Below, one piece after another: positions 44,023-54,997 of a stretch of 64,000 bases of DNA. The DNA lies in contig NZ_WTCR01000004.1 of assembly GCF_009795715.1 (NCBI RefSeq), positions 1-64,000 on the forward strand, written 5' to 3'. Numbering within the stretch: position 1 is the first letter of the stretch; the number at the start of each line of letters is the position of its first letter. The stretch comes from Labilibaculum euxinicum. GTDB taxonomy: Bacteria > Bacteroidota > Bacteroidia > Bacteroidales > Marinifilaceae. The position numbers were made by a program, and so were the translations under genes. A model generated the notes under the pieces. That model did not search any database. It was not told where the DNA came from and saw only the letters and a list, made by a program, of their open reading frames with translations.

Positions 44023-47000
44023 ATGAAAAAAATATTTTTAGGCGGATTTTTGTTCTGCTTCCTGATTCTTTCAGGAGTAAGTCAAGCTCAAATTACCGTT
44101 AAAGGTGTTGTTTATGAAACTACCGGCAATACAACACTCCCTGGAGTTAATGTTGTTCAAAAAGGAACAACAAATGGAACAATAACGGATATTAACGGAA
44201 ACTATTCCCTAACCATTCAAGATCCAAATGCAAGTTTAATTTATTCCTTTGTTGGTTATTTATCACAGGAAATTCCAATAAATAATCAAACATCAATCAA
44301 TGTTACCTTACAAGAAGATGTATCAAAACTTGATGAAGTTGTTGTTATTGGATATGGCACACAAAAAAAGTCGGATTTAACAGGTGCTGTTAGTGTTATT
44401 GATACCGATGATGCTAAAAAAACAGTGACTTATGATGTAGCCAAAATGCTGCAGGGGCAAGCTCCTGGAGTTACCGTTCAATCTTCGGGTGAGCCTGGAG
44501 GATCGGTAAATATTAAAATCCGAGGCATTACTTCTTTTAATAATAACAACCCATTATTTGTAATTGATGGAATGATTGTTGACAATCCTAATGATTTCGC
44601 TCCCGGCGATATCGAATCAATGCAAGTACTAAAAGATGCTTCTTCCGCTGCCATTTATGGTGTGAGAGGTGCGAATGGTGTTGTAATCATCACCACAAAA
44701 AAAGGAGTTCAAAATGGAGATTTAAAAGTGAAACTCAAATCTCTTTTCGGCATACAGAATGTTGCCAAGAAAATTTCACTTACCGACAGAGAAGGATACC
44801 AAAAAATTACCAATGCTGCTTACTTGAATTCAGGACAAGCGATACTTCCAGGTAACGATCCTACCAGCGAGTATTATATTGACAACGTAAATACCGACTG
44901 GCAGGATGCCGCTTTCAAAACAGGTATCATCCAGAATCATACAATATCATTCAACGGAGGTTCTGAAAATTTCGGTTACAATTTTAATACCGATTATTAC
45001 AAAAACTCAAGTTATATAGATACTCCTCAGGATTATGAACGAATCTCAACCAGCTTAAATTTGAATGGAAAAAAAGGCAAATTTAAATATGGTGCTAAAC
45101 TTGGGTATACAAAATCAGATAAAGAAAGTTTTAACGAATACAATGTAGGTACCTCATCGGTAATAAACCTGCTTCAATCGATCCCAACAATGCCTGTTTA
45201 TGACGAAAACAGACTAGGTGGCTATGGAGGTACTGATAACCTGACTCAAAAAGCAATCACTTTAAATGTGATTGGATTCAACAACCTAATTGATAATGAA
45301 GCTGAAAGAAACAGATTTATTGGTAATATCTGGGGTGAGATTGAAATTGTAAAAGGCTTAAAATATAAAATTAGCGCCAGTGCTGATCAACTGGATACTC
45401 ACACAAGATATTTTGTGCCTCCAAGTGATTTAGGATGGTATTATATTACTACAAATTCGGAATCTTCGCTTGACATTAACGATAGCCGTAAAACCTTTAC
45501 TTCGCTGGACAACCTGCTTACTTACAACATTGAAATAAACAAACATAAGTTGGATGCACTTGTAGGATGGGTTCAGGAAAAAACAAATTATTACAATCAC
45601 TGGTCAAGAGGAGTTGGATTTGAAGACAATGAAATCAGTCATTTGGAATATGCTGACGATACCTCTACAGGTGAATACGAAAGTACAATAACAGGCATAT
45701 CCTATTTAAGCAGAATTAACTACAATTTTGATAACAAATACTTTTTAACAGCAAATTACAGACAAGACAAAACATCTCTTTTTGCCAAGCAAAATAATAC
45801 AGGAGATTACTTCTCTGTTTCCGGAGCCTGGAAATTGCACAACGAAAGTTTTATCACTCTTCCACAGTGGATGAATACAGCGAAGTTAAGAGGAGGTTAT
45901 GGTACTTTGGGAAACAATACTGCAGGAGTATATGCCTACACTCCTACAACCAATAGTTTTGCAAGTTATCTTTTTGGAAATACATTAGCTCCAGGTACAA
46001 TTGTTGTTGATGCAACGGATCCTAATCTTAAATGGGAAGATACTGAAACTGTAAATGCAGCAGTAGAATTAGGAATGTTTGATAACAAATTACAGTTTAC
46101 AGCTGAATATTACGAGAAAAAATCAACAGACCTGTTAGCCAGAGTTCCACTACCTCTTTCTACCGGAACAATAAGCAACGATTGGTCATCATCGGTTATG
46201 ACAAATGCAGCGGCAGTAAAAAACACAGGCTTTGAATTCTTATTGAGTTATACCAACTCCTCAAAAGAGTTTAAGTACAATATTTCGGCAAATGTTGGAA
46301 CACTAAAAAACAGAGTATTAAAAATAGGAACAGATGATACTCCAATTAATGGAACCAACTCAAGAACCGAAGTAGGACGGTCTATTGGTGAACTTTATGT
46401 GTACGAAACAGAAGGTCTTTTTCAGAGTCAGGCAGATGTTGATTCACATGCCACTCAACCGGGTGCTGTTGCAGGTGATGTTAAGTTTAAAGATGTAAAT
46501 AAAGATGGTTTAATTACCGATGAAGACAGAACTTACCAAGGCGTTTCAATTCCTAAAATTAGCTATGGTTTAAACTTAAGCGGATCTTACAAAAACTGGG
46601 AATTCTCAATGTTCTGGCAAGGTAGTGCAGGTAATAAAATCTACAATGGAACTTACAACAGTTTGATGATTGGCGGACTTGTAAATCATCATACAGACAT
46701 GTTGAATTACTGGACTCCAACCAATACAAATACAAACATTCCACGTCCTGATCAATTGGAAACCAATCAAAATGCAAGAGCATCTGACCGATTTATCCAG
46801 AACGGAAACTATATCAAACTACAAAATGCACAGTTGGCCTATAATATTCCATTAAAAGCAAATAATATAGTGGAACATGCAAAAGTTTATGTTTCAGGAC
46901 AAAATTTGTTGACTATTAGTAAATACAAAGGATATGATCCTGATTTTATGAGTGATGGATTATTCTCCAGAGGTTTCGATTACGGGTCTTTTCCAAATCC

Positions 47001-47037
47001 AAGAACTTTTATTTTAGGTGTAGAGATTGACTTTTAA
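44023..47037 (+). CDS. SusC/RagA TonB-dependent transporter (PUL2)
   Basis: 1004 residues: signal peptide (ending SQAQ), carboxypeptidase-regulatory-like domain (GNTTLPGVNVVQKGTTNGTI), plug with DEVVVIGYGTQKKSDLTGAV, and a barrel ending TFILGVEIDF. It forms the import pore with the SusD that starts 25 bp later. Predicted cargo is alpha-1,5-arabino-oligosaccharide, from the linked GH43 and GH51 enzymes. No STN domain is apparent. Confidence 0.96.
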   Translation: MKKIFLGGFLFCFLILSGVSQAQITVKGVVYETTGNTTLPGVNVVQKGTTNGTITDINGNYSLTIQDPNASLIYSFVGYLSQEIPINNQTSINVTLQEDVSKLDEVVVIGYGTQKKSDLTGAVSVIDTDDAKKTVTYDVAKMLQGQAPGVTVQSSGEPGGSVNIKIRGITSFNNNNPLFVIDGMIVDNPNDFAPGDIESMQVLKDASSAAIYGVRGANGVVIITTKKGVQNGDLKVKLKSLFGIQNVAKKISLTDREGYQKITNAAYLNSGQAILPGNDPTSEYYIDNVNTDWQDAAFKTGIIQNHTISFNGGSENFGYNFNTDYYKNSSYIDTPQDYERISTSLNLNGKKGKFKYGAKLGYTKSDKESFNEYNVGTSSVINLLQSIPTMPVYDENRLGGYGGTDNLTQKAITLNVIGFNNLIDNEAERNRFIGNIWGEIEIVKGLKYKISASADQLDTHTRYFVPPSDLGWYYITTNSESSLDINDSRKTFTSLDNLLTYNIEINKHKLDALVGWVQEKTNYYNHWSRGVGFEDNEISHLEYADDTSTGEYESTITGISYLSRINYNFDNKYFLTANYRQDKTSLFAKQNNTGDYFSVSGAWKLHNESFITLPQWMNTAKLRGGYGTLGNNTAGVYAYTPTTNSFASYLFGNTLAPGTIVVDATDPNLKWEDTETVNAAVELGMFDNKLQFTAEYYEKKSTDLLARVPLPLSTGTISNDWSSSVMTNAAAVKNTGFEFLLSYTNSSKEFKYNISANVGTLKNRVLKIGTDDTPINGTNSRTEVGRSIGELYVYETEGLFQSQADVDSHATQPGAVAGDVKFKDVNKDGLITDEDRTYQGVSIPKISYGLNLSGSYKNWEFSMFWQGSAGNKIYNGTYNSLMIGGLVNHHTDMLNYWTPTNTNTNIPRPDQLETNQNARASDRFIQNGNYIKLQNAQLAYNIPLKANNIVEHAKVYVSGQNLLTISKYKGYDPDFMSDGLFSRGFDYGSFPNPRTFILGVEIDF

Positions 47038-47062
47038 AATGCTTAAATAAAACAGAAATAAA

Positions 47063-48640
47063 ATGAAATATAAAAATATTTACAGTATAGCTATTTTGTT
47101 TGCGCTGACCAGTTTGGTTTCAAGTTGTGTTAGTGAGGACGATTTAGTACAGATAGATCCAAATGTTGATACGGAAGAAGCATTTTGGAAGACAGATAAC
47201 GATGCACTTAAAGGAATTAATTCGGTGTATGGCAGTATGCTAATAGACGGCAGTTACATGAGAAGCACTCCTATGATGCTGGATTTAAAGGATGATGCAA
47301 CCAGAAGTAACAGCCCTTGGACCGCAATGTCCGTTATCGGCAAATTCAACTCGAGTATTGCAAATCCAGATATTTACAGTTGGGCGTATCGTGATTTTTA
47401 TCAGGGAATTTACCGCGCAAATCAGGTATTGGATAATGTGCCGTCCATTGAAATGGAAGACAGCAATTTAAAAGACCGTGTTCTGGGGCAGGCTTATTTT
47501 CTAAGAGGCTTGTATTTTTTCCACATGGTAAACATGTTTAAAAATGTTCCTTTACCATTATCCAACAGTGAATTATATCACGAACAAAAAACAAATGAAG
47601 AGGGCTGGGCTCAGGTAATTTCTGATTTAGAAATGGCTGCCGGTTTATTGCCTGTTTCCTACGATGATGTATCCGGGCTGGACGCAGGACAAATAGGAAG
47701 AGCAACAAAAGGTGCAGCTTTGGCCTATATAGGAAAAGCACAATTATTTACAAAAGACTTCGAATCTGCAAAAGTGACATTTAAGAAAGTTATTGATCTG
47801 AAAGTGTACTCTTTAGTTGCTGATTACCGTGATAATTTCACCGTAACAAACGAAAACAATTCAGAATCTGTATTTGAAGTACAATTTAGCAGAGAAGCTG
47901 GCGGTGTAGATCTAAGCTGGGGAGGAACGCCGGCACCTGGTTGGGGAAGAACCTCAGGAAGAGCAATTACATATGGTGCTGCGGGCTTTGGATATGCAGA
48001 TTTACAACCTACCTGGGCATTGTTTAATGAATACAGAGAAGAATTAACTGTTGATGGAGAAGTTGATCCGCGGTTAGACGCAACAATATTCTACAATAAA
48101 AATGCATACGACGGTGTTGGAATGTCATTATACGGTCAGGATTTCGCAACATTTTATGCAGCTAACGAATCCAATCTAAATGATTTATACTGCAGAAAGT
48201 ATGAAAATTCTGATGGTGATTTTGCAAACGAGTATGATTGGAGATCTGGAATTAACGAACGCATCATGCGTTATGCAGATGTGCTGTTAATGTATGCGGA
48301 ATGTTTAAACGAGACCGGAGCCACCAATGATGCCTATCAGTACATACAGATGGTGAGGGATCGTGTAAATCTGCCTGATTTAGCAACCGTTAAACCAAAC
48401 ATGACACAGGCTGAAATGAGAGAGCAAATTGCCCATGAACGGTTTTTAGAACTTTCTTTGGAAGGACACCGTTTTGATGACATCCGCCGCTGGGGATGGT
48501 TAAAAGATGCATCCAAATTAGCCTGGCTAAAATCAAGAGATGCTGAATTCAACACCTACACTCCTGGCCGCGAATATTTCCCAATCCCTCAATCCGAAAT
48601 GGATACAAACAAGGGAATGGTACAGAATGATGGCTACTAA
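47063..48640 (+). CDS. SusD/RagB-type outer-membrane lipoprotein (PUL2)
   Basis: 525 residues with lipobox SLVSSC near residue 22. SusD landmarks are GQAYFLRGLYFFHMVNMF, RYADVLLMYAECLNETG, AHERFLELSLEGHRFDDIRR and the C-terminal YFPIPQSEMDTN. It binds arabino-oligosaccharide at the surface and lids the SusC channel. No SusE/SusF-like or other surface glycan-binding gene follows, so the locus is minimal. Confidence 0.96.
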   Translation: MKYKNIYSIAILFALTSLVSSCVSEDDLVQIDPNVDTEEAFWKTDNDALKGINSVYGSMLIDGSYMRSTPMMLDLKDDATRSNSPWTAMSVIGKFNSSIANPDIYSWAYRDFYQGIYRANQVLDNVPSIEMEDSNLKDRVLGQAYFLRGLYFFHMVNMFKNVPLPLSNSELYHEQKTNEEGWAQVISDLEMAAGLLPVSYDDVSGLDAGQIGRATKGAALAYIGKAQLFTKDFESAKVTFKKVIDLKVYSLVADYRDNFTVTNENNSESVFEVQFSREAGGVDLSWGGTPAPGWGRTSGRAITYGAAGFGYADLQPTWALFNEYREELTVDGEVDPRLDATIFYNKNAYDGVGMSLYGQDFATFYAANESNLNDLYCRKYENSDGDFANEYDWRSGINERIMRYADVLLMYAECLNETGATNDAYQYIQMVRDRVNLPDLATVKPNMTQAEMREQIAHERFLELSLEGHRFDDIRRWGWLKDASKLAWLKSRDAEFNTYTPGREYFPIPQSEMDTNKGMVQNDGY

Positions 48641-48662
48641 GCCAATTCAGACCTAATTTTGA

Positions 48663-48687
48663 GGATGTCCGCTTCTTGTGGACATCC
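48663..48687 (+). terminator. Hairpin after susD of PUL2
   Basis: GGATGTCC (48663-48670) and GGACATCC (48680-48687) pair with a 9-nt loop, followed by CCCTTATTT. It is probably a partial terminator that lets SusCD exceed the downstream enzymes, as in PUL1. Confidence 0.6.
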
Positions 48688-48873
48688 CCCTTATTTAATC
48701 ATCTAAAACAATCAGATCACGAAGAATACTTTGGTATTTCTGACCCTATAGATCTGTTTTGGTGATGAAATCATCAAATTCAAGCCCTAAAATAAAGGAC
48801 AAAAAGCAGCATTAATAGAGTTATTTAGAACAGAAATTATAATCCTAAGTAACTCTGATTTTATAAAAAACAG

Positions 48874-50487
48874 ATGATGAGATTTATTTCTTCAGCAGCC
48901 TTCGTGATTTTTCTAATGACTGCAGGCTGTTCCAGTAATGACAATATTATTGATCCCGAAGAACCGGATCCGGTAGTAGAAAATCCTCCCGCGGATGATT
49001 TTTCCGGTCCTGAATATGCTGATGATTATTCAGCCATATCAGGTTGGGACAATCGGACTTTCTGGAATTTAGCCAATGTTCATGACCCTTCTGTAGTATA
49101 TGATGGAGAGTATTATTATATGTACGGAACGGATGCTTCCTATGGGAATGCACACGAGGGTCACGGACATTTTCTTTATCGCAGATCAAAGGATTTGGTT
49201 GACTGGGAATTTCGTGGAATGGCAATGACCGAAACTCCTTCGTGGGTAAAAGACACACTCAACAGCATGAGAACTCTGGCAGGGCTTGATATTATAGACT
49301 CTCCTGTTTATGGACACTGGGCTCCGGTTGTTCGGAAAGTTGGAAACAAGTACCGAATGTATTACAGCATTGTAATTGACAATTACATTGAATCAGGAAA
49401 AGCCAATACTCCTGCAAACTTTGATGGTTCCTGGACAGAACATGCTTTTATCGGTCTTATGGAATCGGATGACTTAAGCAGTAACACCTGGGTGGATAAA
49501 GGAATGGTAGTTAGTTCTGTTTCAGACAGAGAAAACAACTGGTCGCGTTCAAATACAAGCGATTGGAATGCCTATTTTAAATGGAATGCAATAGATCCAA
49601 CTTTTATTATTACCCCGGAAGGAAATCACTGGCTGATTTACGGTTCGTGGCATTCAGGCATTGTTGCATTACAAGTGAATCCTTCAACAGGAAAACCCGA
49701 TAATCTGTCATCAATTGAAGACTACGGAACTCTTATTGCTCGCCGTCAAAACAGCGAACTTAATCGTTGGCAGGCACAGGAAGGTCCTGAAATTATTTAC
49801 AATGAAAAAACAGGATTCTATTATCTGTTTCTGGCTTACGATGAGCTATCGGTTGCCTACAATACCAGAGTATGCCGATCAACAAGTATCACAGGTCCAT
49901 ATCTTGGCATTGATGGAACAAATATTACTGAAGGAGGCGAATGCTGGCCCATGTTAACACACCCGTACAAGTTCAACAATCATTCAGGCTGGGTAGGAAT
50001 TTCGCACTGTGCTGTTTTCAAAAACGAAGAAACAAACGAATGGTTCTACAGTTCGCAGGCCCGTTTGCCTGCCAATACCAATGGAAATGCCTACAGCAAT
50101 GCCATTATGATGGGGAATATTCGGAAAATAGCATGGACAGAAGACGGCTGGCCGGTTGTTATGCCTGAACGTTATTCAGGTGTGCCACAACCAAACATCA
50201 GCGAAAGCGATTTAACAGGTACGTGGGAAAACATATCAATGAATTACGAATATAAGGTTCAGCAAAAATCATCTCAACTGATTCTCTCGTCCAACATGAC
50301 GGCATCCGGCGCATTAAGTGGTACATGGTCTTACGATCAGGATAAAAAGATTCTTACTATAGGTGAGTTACATCTCAATCTGGAAAAAGCTTGGGACTGG
50401 GAAGCATCACCCCGAACAACAACCTTTACCTACTCAGGCTTAACAGCCGGAGGAAGACCTGTTTGGGGTAAAAAAACAACAAAATAA
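48874..50487 (+). CDS. GH43 endo-alpha-1,5-L-arabinanase, large form
   Basis: 537 residues, lipoprotein (lipobox MTAGC), with a Pro/Asp/Glu-rich linker before the catalytic domain. The five-bladed GH43 propeller carries Asp71 in HDPS, Asp241 in NAIDPTF and Glu303 in AQEGPEI, the base, modulator and acid of the inverting mechanism. A C-terminal beta domain (~450-537, LTGTWENISMNYEY) resembles the one of Bacillus Abn2-type arabinanases. It should cut internal alpha-1,5-arabinan at the cell surface. First enzyme of PUL2, 233 bp after susD. Confidence 0.92.
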   Translation: MMRFISSAAFVIFLMTAGCSSNDNIIDPEEPDPVVENPPADDFSGPEYADDYSAISGWDNRTFWNLANVHDPSVVYDGEYYYMYGTDASYGNAHEGHGHFLYRRSKDLVDWEFRGMAMTETPSWVKDTLNSMRTLAGLDIIDSPVYGHWAPVVRKVGNKYRMYYSIVIDNYIESGKANTPANFDGSWTEHAFIGLMESDDLSSNTWVDKGMVVSSVSDRENNWSRSNTSDWNAYFKWNAIDPTFIITPEGNHWLIYGSWHSGIVALQVNPSTGKPDNLSSIEDYGTLIARRQNSELNRWQAQEGPEIIYNEKTGFYYLFLAYDELSVAYNTRVCRSTSITGPYLGIDGTNITEGGECWPMLTHPYKFNNHSGWVGISHCAVFKNEETNEWFYSSQARLPANTNGNAYSNAIMMGNIRKIAWTEDGWPVVMPERYSGVPQPNISESDLTGTWENISMNYEYKVQQKSSQLILSSNMTASGALSGTWSYDQDKKILTIGELHLNLEKAWDWEASPRTTTFTYSGLTAGGRPVWGKKTTK

Positions 50488-50509
50488 TAGTTACAAAATC
50501 TGTATTACA

Positions 50510-51544
50510 ATGCAAAAATCATCTATAAAAATTAGTGGGATGCTTGTGAAATTGTTCTTCTTTGCAAGTTTATTATTGTTCACTCAAATATCTGTTGGGC
50601 AAAATAAAATTTCCGTTCACGATCCGGTGATGATTCGTGAGAATGATACGTTCTATTTATTTAGTACCGGATGGGGAATCAATGTTTGGTCCTCAACGGA
50701 TATGAAAAACTGGACAGATGAGAAACCTGTATTTGACAATCCTCCAAAATGGGCTGTTGAAGCTGTTGATGGTTTTAAAGGTCATATTTGGGCTCCGGAC
50801 ATTTCATTTTACAAAGGACAGTATTACTTATTCTATTCCGTTTCGGCCTTTGGAAAAAACACCTCTTGCATTGGATTGGCAACCAACAAAACACTAAACG
50901 CAAACGATCCTGATTTTAAATGGGTTGATCATGGCAAAATCATCCAATCTTTTCCAAACAAAACAAATTGGAATGCCATTGATCCCAATTTAATTGTAGA
51001 TGAACAAGGACAGGCATTCCTAAGTTTTGGTTCTTTTTGGGATGGAATCAAATTGGTGAAACTTTCCGATGATGCAATGTCGGTAGATGATGATTTAACG
51101 GAAATTCCAACCATAGCCTCTCGTAAAGAAGATTCCCGTTTACCCAATCCTCCGGCAATTGACAACAATCCTGTCGATGCAGGAGGAAATGCCATAGAAG
51201 CTCCCTTTATTTTTAAAAACGACGGGTACTACTACCTTTTCGCATCTATTGATTATTGTTGCAAAGGTGTAAACAGCAACTATAAAATGATTGTCGGCCG
51301 GTCAAAGAATGTAAATGGCCCCTATTTGGATAGAGACAACAAACCAATGAACACAGGAGGTGGTACCATTCTTTTAACAGGAAATAAGGATTGGTACGGA
51401 CTTGGACACAATGCAACTGTAACTTTTGATGGAACCGACTATTTAGTTTTCCATGCTTACGATGCTTCTGATAATGGCAATCCGAAGCTCTTAATCAAAG
51501 AAATTAACTGGGATAAAGATCAGTGGCCAACCGTTAAATTATAA
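50510..51544 (+). CDS. GH43 endo-arabinanase, short form
   Basis: 344 residues with a cleavable signal peptide (to ~31, SVGQ). Catalytic residues are Asp37 in VHDPV, Asp158 in NAIDPN and Glu230 in AIEAPF. There is no extra C-terminal domain, so it is the classic single-domain arabinanase form. It starts 22 bp after the large GH43 and precedes GH51 by 27 bp. Likely a periplasmic enzyme processing imported arabino-oligosaccharides; endo versus exo action cannot be decided from sequence alone. Confidence 0.92.
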   Translation: MQKSSIKISGMLVKLFFFASLLLFTQISVGQNKISVHDPVMIRENDTFYLFSTGWGINVWSSTDMKNWTDEKPVFDNPPKWAVEAVDGFKGHIWAPDISFYKGQYYLFYSVSAFGKNTSCIGLATNKTLNANDPDFKWVDHGKIIQSFPNKTNWNAIDPNLIVDEQGQAFLSFGSFWDGIKLVKLSDDAMSVDDDLTEIPTIASRKEDSRLPNPPAIDNNPVDAGGNAIEAPFIFKNDGYYYLFASIDYCCKGVNSNYKMIVGRSKNVNGPYLDRDNKPMNTGGGTILLTGNKDWYGLGHNATVTFDGTDYLVFHAYDASDNGNPKLLIKEINWDKDQWPTVKL

Positions 51545-51571
51545 AACACAATACAAAATAAAACTGTAAAT

Positions 51572-53179
51572 ATGAAGATTATAAAATCAAAAAAATATGC
51601 AATTGCTGTTCTAAGCTCGCTGACAATTCTGGTGGGTACGCAAACATTATCAGCACAAAATGCACGCATCAAAATTGATGTAGACCGAACTATTGGTGAG
51701 GTAGACAAAAATATCTACGGGAATTTCGTAGAACATTTGGGTCGTTGTGTATACGGAGGTATTTACGAAGAAAATTCTCCTCTTTCCGATGAAAACGGAA
51801 TTCGTTTGGATGTACTGGATGCTGTAAAAGAGCTGAATGTTTCGATTACCCGTTACCCGGGAGGAAACTTCGTATCCAATTACAATTGGAAAGATGGCAT
51901 TGGTCCAAAAGATGATCGTCCTGCCAGAATGGAATTGGCTTGGTCGCGTTTGGAAAGCAACCGCTTTGGAACGGATGAATTTATGGCTTATGCCAAAAGA
52001 ATGGGAACAGAACCCTATTTTTCTGTAAACATGGGAACAGGAACAATAAAGGAAGCCCAGGAATGGGTAGAGTATTGCAACGTTAAAAGCGGTCCCTATT
52101 ATGCCGAACTCCGGAAAAAGAATGGTCACGAAGATCCATACAACATTAAATACTGGAGTCTGGGAAACGAAATGGATGGATTTTGGCAGATGGGTCATCT
52201 AAATGCTGAAGATTACAGCAAAAAAGCAAGAGAAGCAGCCAAATTGATGAAACTAACATCTCCGGAAATTAAGCTGATAGCAGCCGGTTCGTCAAACTAC
52301 CGTCCCAATGCTGATCCCAACGAATGGAACGAAAAAGTACTTCACGAATTGCGTGATGTAATTGATTATTTAGCCTTGCATATGTATGTTGGTAATGTTG
52401 AAAACAATTATTACAATTTCGTTTCCTCTCCTTTAGTTCTGGAAGAACGAACCCGTGTTGTAAAAGGTTTGATTGACCGCGAAATGCAAAATGCAGACCG
52501 CGGAAACCGCCCGCCAATTTATATTGCCTGGGATGAATACAATATTTGGTATCGTGCCCGCGGAGAAGAAACCATGGCAGGTACCAAAGCTCTCGAAGAA
52601 CGCTACAATTTAGAAGATGCACTGGTAATTTCAGGCTTTTTAAATGCATTTATCCGTAATGCTGATATCGTGAAAATGGCGAATATGGCACAACTTGTGA
52701 ACGTTATTGCACCTATATTCACATCCGAAAAAGGAATGTTTAAGCAAACCATCTTCTATCCTATTCAGTTATTTGCCAACAATGTAAAAGGAACCTCTCT
52801 GGATGTTCATGTTGATTGTGAGACATATGACACGGGCAAATTTTTCATAGGATTGGGTGAATCAACAACCATTCAAAAAGACGTTCCATTTTTGGATGTT
52901 TCGGCCACCTATAATAACGGCGAAGTAATTGTTTGCGTGATGAACCGTAATAAAGACAAGGCAATTACAACAGATTTACTTTGTCAGGAAGGAATTTTTG
53001 ACGGCGAATTTGAGGTGTACGAAATAAATGGTCCCGACATTAAATCTGAAAATGACTTCGGAAAAACAAGCGTGGAGACAAAGAAAAAGTCTTCTTTAAA
53101 AGTGAAGAAAAGTGATAAAATCACTTACGATTTTCCGGCACATTCTTTTACCATGATAAAAGGCTCTATAGTGAAGTAA
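51572..53179 (+). CDS. GH51 alpha-L-arabinofuranosidase (PUL2)
   Basis: 535 residues with a signal peptide (to ~28, TLSAQ). The GH51 barrel shows RYPGGNFVSNYNWKDGIGP, acid/base Glu200 in SLGNEMDG and nucleophile Glu322 in AWDEYNIWY, followed by the C-terminal beta-sandwich. It is a retaining exo-enzyme that removes alpha-1,2/3/5-linked arabinofuranose and should yield free L-arabinose from the GH43 products. Last gene of PUL2, closed by a strong terminator. Confidence 0.95.
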   Translation: MKIIKSKKYAIAVLSSLTILVGTQTLSAQNARIKIDVDRTIGEVDKNIYGNFVEHLGRCVYGGIYEENSPLSDENGIRLDVLDAVKELNVSITRYPGGNFVSNYNWKDGIGPKDDRPARMELAWSRLESNRFGTDEFMAYAKRMGTEPYFSVNMGTGTIKEAQEWVEYCNVKSGPYYAELRKKNGHEDPYNIKYWSLGNEMDGFWQMGHLNAEDYSKKAREAAKLMKLTSPEIKLIAAGSSNYRPNADPNEWNEKVLHELRDVIDYLALHMYVGNVENNYYNFVSSPLVLEERTRVVKGLIDREMQNADRGNRPPIYIAWDEYNIWYRARGEETMAGTKALEERYNLEDALVISGFLNAFIRNADIVKMANMAQLVNVIAPIFTSEKGMFKQTIFYPIQLFANNVKGTSLDVHVDCETYDTGKFFIGLGESTTIQKDVPFLDVSATYNNGEVIVCVMNRNKDKAITTDLLCQEGIFDGEFEVYEINGPDIKSENDFGKTSVETKKKSSLKVKKSDKITYDFPAHSFTMIKGSIVK

Positions 53180-53204
53180 ATATATTTGCTCAATGTTTAT
53201 AGTT

Positions 53205-53243
53205 AGAGATGAGAATTAGAACTAATTCTCATCTCTTTTTTTT
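53205..53243 (+). terminator. Strong intrinsic terminator of PUL2
   Basis: AGAGATGAGAATTAG (53205-53219) and CTAATTCTCATCTCT (53222-53236) are perfect 15-bp arms, and an eight-T run (53236-53243) follows. It ends the PUL2 transcript 26 bp past the GH51 stop. Confidence 0.92.
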
Positions 53244-53410
53244 ATAATCCCTGTAACGAATTCATATTCCTTTATCTTTTCGGCAATCGTAATCCCCTAC
53301 TATCCATAAAATTGAGATAAAGCAATAAGCCATTTTACAGAAGTGATTTCCACAACTTCGTACATAATGAGAATCACCTAATCTTTCATTCACTACAATA
53401 TCCATTCAAC

Positions 53411-53448
53411 AAAAAAGGGTGCTGTCACAATTGTGACAGCACCCTTTT
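53411..53448 (-). terminator. Intrinsic terminator of the convergent GH51 gene
   Basis: AAAAGGGTGCTGTCACAA (53413-53430) and its exact complement (53431-53448) form a perfect palindrome. On the minus strand a T-run follows (53411-53416). It lies 17 bp past the GH51 stop. Confidence 0.88.
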
Positions 53449-53464
53449 GGATATGGAACTAATT

Positions 53465-54997
53465 CTATTTTAATTGTATCAAAACAACTGACTTAGCAGG
53501 CAAATCAATGCTAAGTTTTCCATTTTTTGGTTTTTTTACCTCAAACGAATTAATCTTCACTATTTCATCTTTGCCAAAATCATTACAATCATTCATATTT
53601 TTGCTCGTAATAATCTGTCCTGATGCACTTTTAAATTCTTGTCCGGCCAATGTCAGATCGATACATTCCTTCTTGTTTGGATTTAAATTACAAAAAGTAA
53701 CAGACACAACACCATCTTTAGTCGAAGCCGAAGCATTTACCGCCGGAATTGACTTCCCGTTAAACTCGTAGTTTTCACATTTCAAATCTGTAGGAATCAA
53801 AGTAGCATCCTGATGCACACTGTACATTTTAAACACATAATAAGTAGGCGTTAATACCATTTCATCCTCTTTGGTTAAAATAACCGATTGCAGCACATTA
53901 ACCGCTTGTGCGATATTAGCCATAGCAACACGATCGGCATGATTATTAAAAAGATTCAGATTAATCCCGGCAACCAATGCATCACGAAGTGTATTTTGCT
54001 GATACAAAAATCCTGGATTTGTACCAGGTTCAACATTAAACCAGTTTCCCCACTCATCTACAATCAATCCAATTTTTTTCTCAGGATCGTATTTGTCCAT
54101 TATTTTTGAATGTTCCTGAATCAGAGTTTCCATATTCAGGGTATTTTTTAAATCAGCGAACCAACCGCTTTCGTCAAAATCAGTAGCTGATCCTTTATCT
54201 TCCCAGCTTGTTGTAAATGTATAACTATGAAGCGAAACACCTTGAACTAAATGGTGGTGGCGGGTTGTTTTCTTCATCAATACATCCATCCAATTGTAAT
54301 CATCAACATTTGGTCCGCCGGCAATACGATACAAATCACCACCACAGTACGAAGCAAATCGATTATACAAATCAGCATAATACTCAGGTGTCATGTTACC
54401 ACCACAACCCCAATTTTCGTTGCCTATTCCCCAAAACTTAACATTCCAAGGTTCTTCCTGTCCGTTTTTCTTTCGTAAATCGGTCATCGGACTAATGTTT
54501 TTCGAAGTAACATATTCAACCCACTCCGAAGCCTCCTGAACCGTTCCCGATCCAACATTCAAATTAATATATGGTTCCGCTTTTATCAATTTACAAAAAT
54601 CAAGAAATTCATGAGTTCCGAAACTATTATCCTCAGTAACTCCTCCCCAATGAATATTCACCATTGAAGGTCTTTGCTGTCTGGGTCCGATACCGTCTTT
54701 CCAATGATATGTATCAGCAAAACAACCACCCGGCCAACGCAGCAAAGGAATCTTCATATCCAGAAGCGCACCAACTACATCTTCCCGAAATCCTTTTACA
54801 TTCGGAATTTGAGAATCTTCACCAACATAAATTCCACCATAAATGCAATGCCCCAAATGTTCAGCAAAATGCCCGTAGATTTCTTTGTTAATTTTTGTTT
54901 TTGCAAGATCGGTATGAACCGTCATTGTATTTTGCCCAATCGCACTAAAGCTGATTAAGGACAAAAGCAGAATTGAATAAATTGTATTTTTTTTCAT
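53465..54997 (-). CDS. GH51 alpha-L-arabinofuranosidase, convergent copy
   Basis: 510 residues with a signal peptide (ending SAIGQ). [19 protein letters not shown], acid/base Glu194 in GIGNENWG and nucleophile Glu315 in VDEWGNWF are GH51 signatures. It belongs to a different GH51 branch from the PUL2 copy: RWPGGCF against RYPGGNF, and CGGN after the acid/base. It is a single gene running towards PUL2, with its own promoter and a palindrome nearly identical to the araR operator ~130 bp upstream. It is therefore probably controlled by AraR rather than by the HTCS. Confidence 0.95.
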   Translation of the reverse strand: MKKNTIYSILLLSLISFSAIGQNTMTVHTDLAKTKINKEIYGHFAEHLGHCIYGGIYVGEDSQIPNVKGFREDVVGALLDMKIPLLRWPGGCFADTYHWKDGIGPRQQRPSMVNIHWGGVTEDNSFGTHEFLDFCKLIKAEPYINLNVGSGTVQEASEWVEYVTSKNISPMTDLRKKNGQEEPWNVKFWGIGNENWGCGGNMTPEYYADLYNRFASYCGGDLYRIAGGPNVDDYNWMDVLMKKTTRHHHLVQGVSLHSYTFTTSWEDKGSATDFDESGWFADLKNTLNMETLIQEHSKIMDKYDPEKKIGLIVDEWGNWFNVEPGTNPGFLYQQNTLRDALVAGINLNLFNNHADRVAMANIAQAVNVLQSVILTKEDEMVLTPTYYVFKMYSVHQDATLIPTDLKCENYEFNGKSIPAVNASASTKDGVVSVTFCNLNPNKKECIDLTLAGQEFKSASGQIITSKNMNDCNDFGKDEIVKINSFEVKKPKNGKLSIDLPAKSVVLIQLK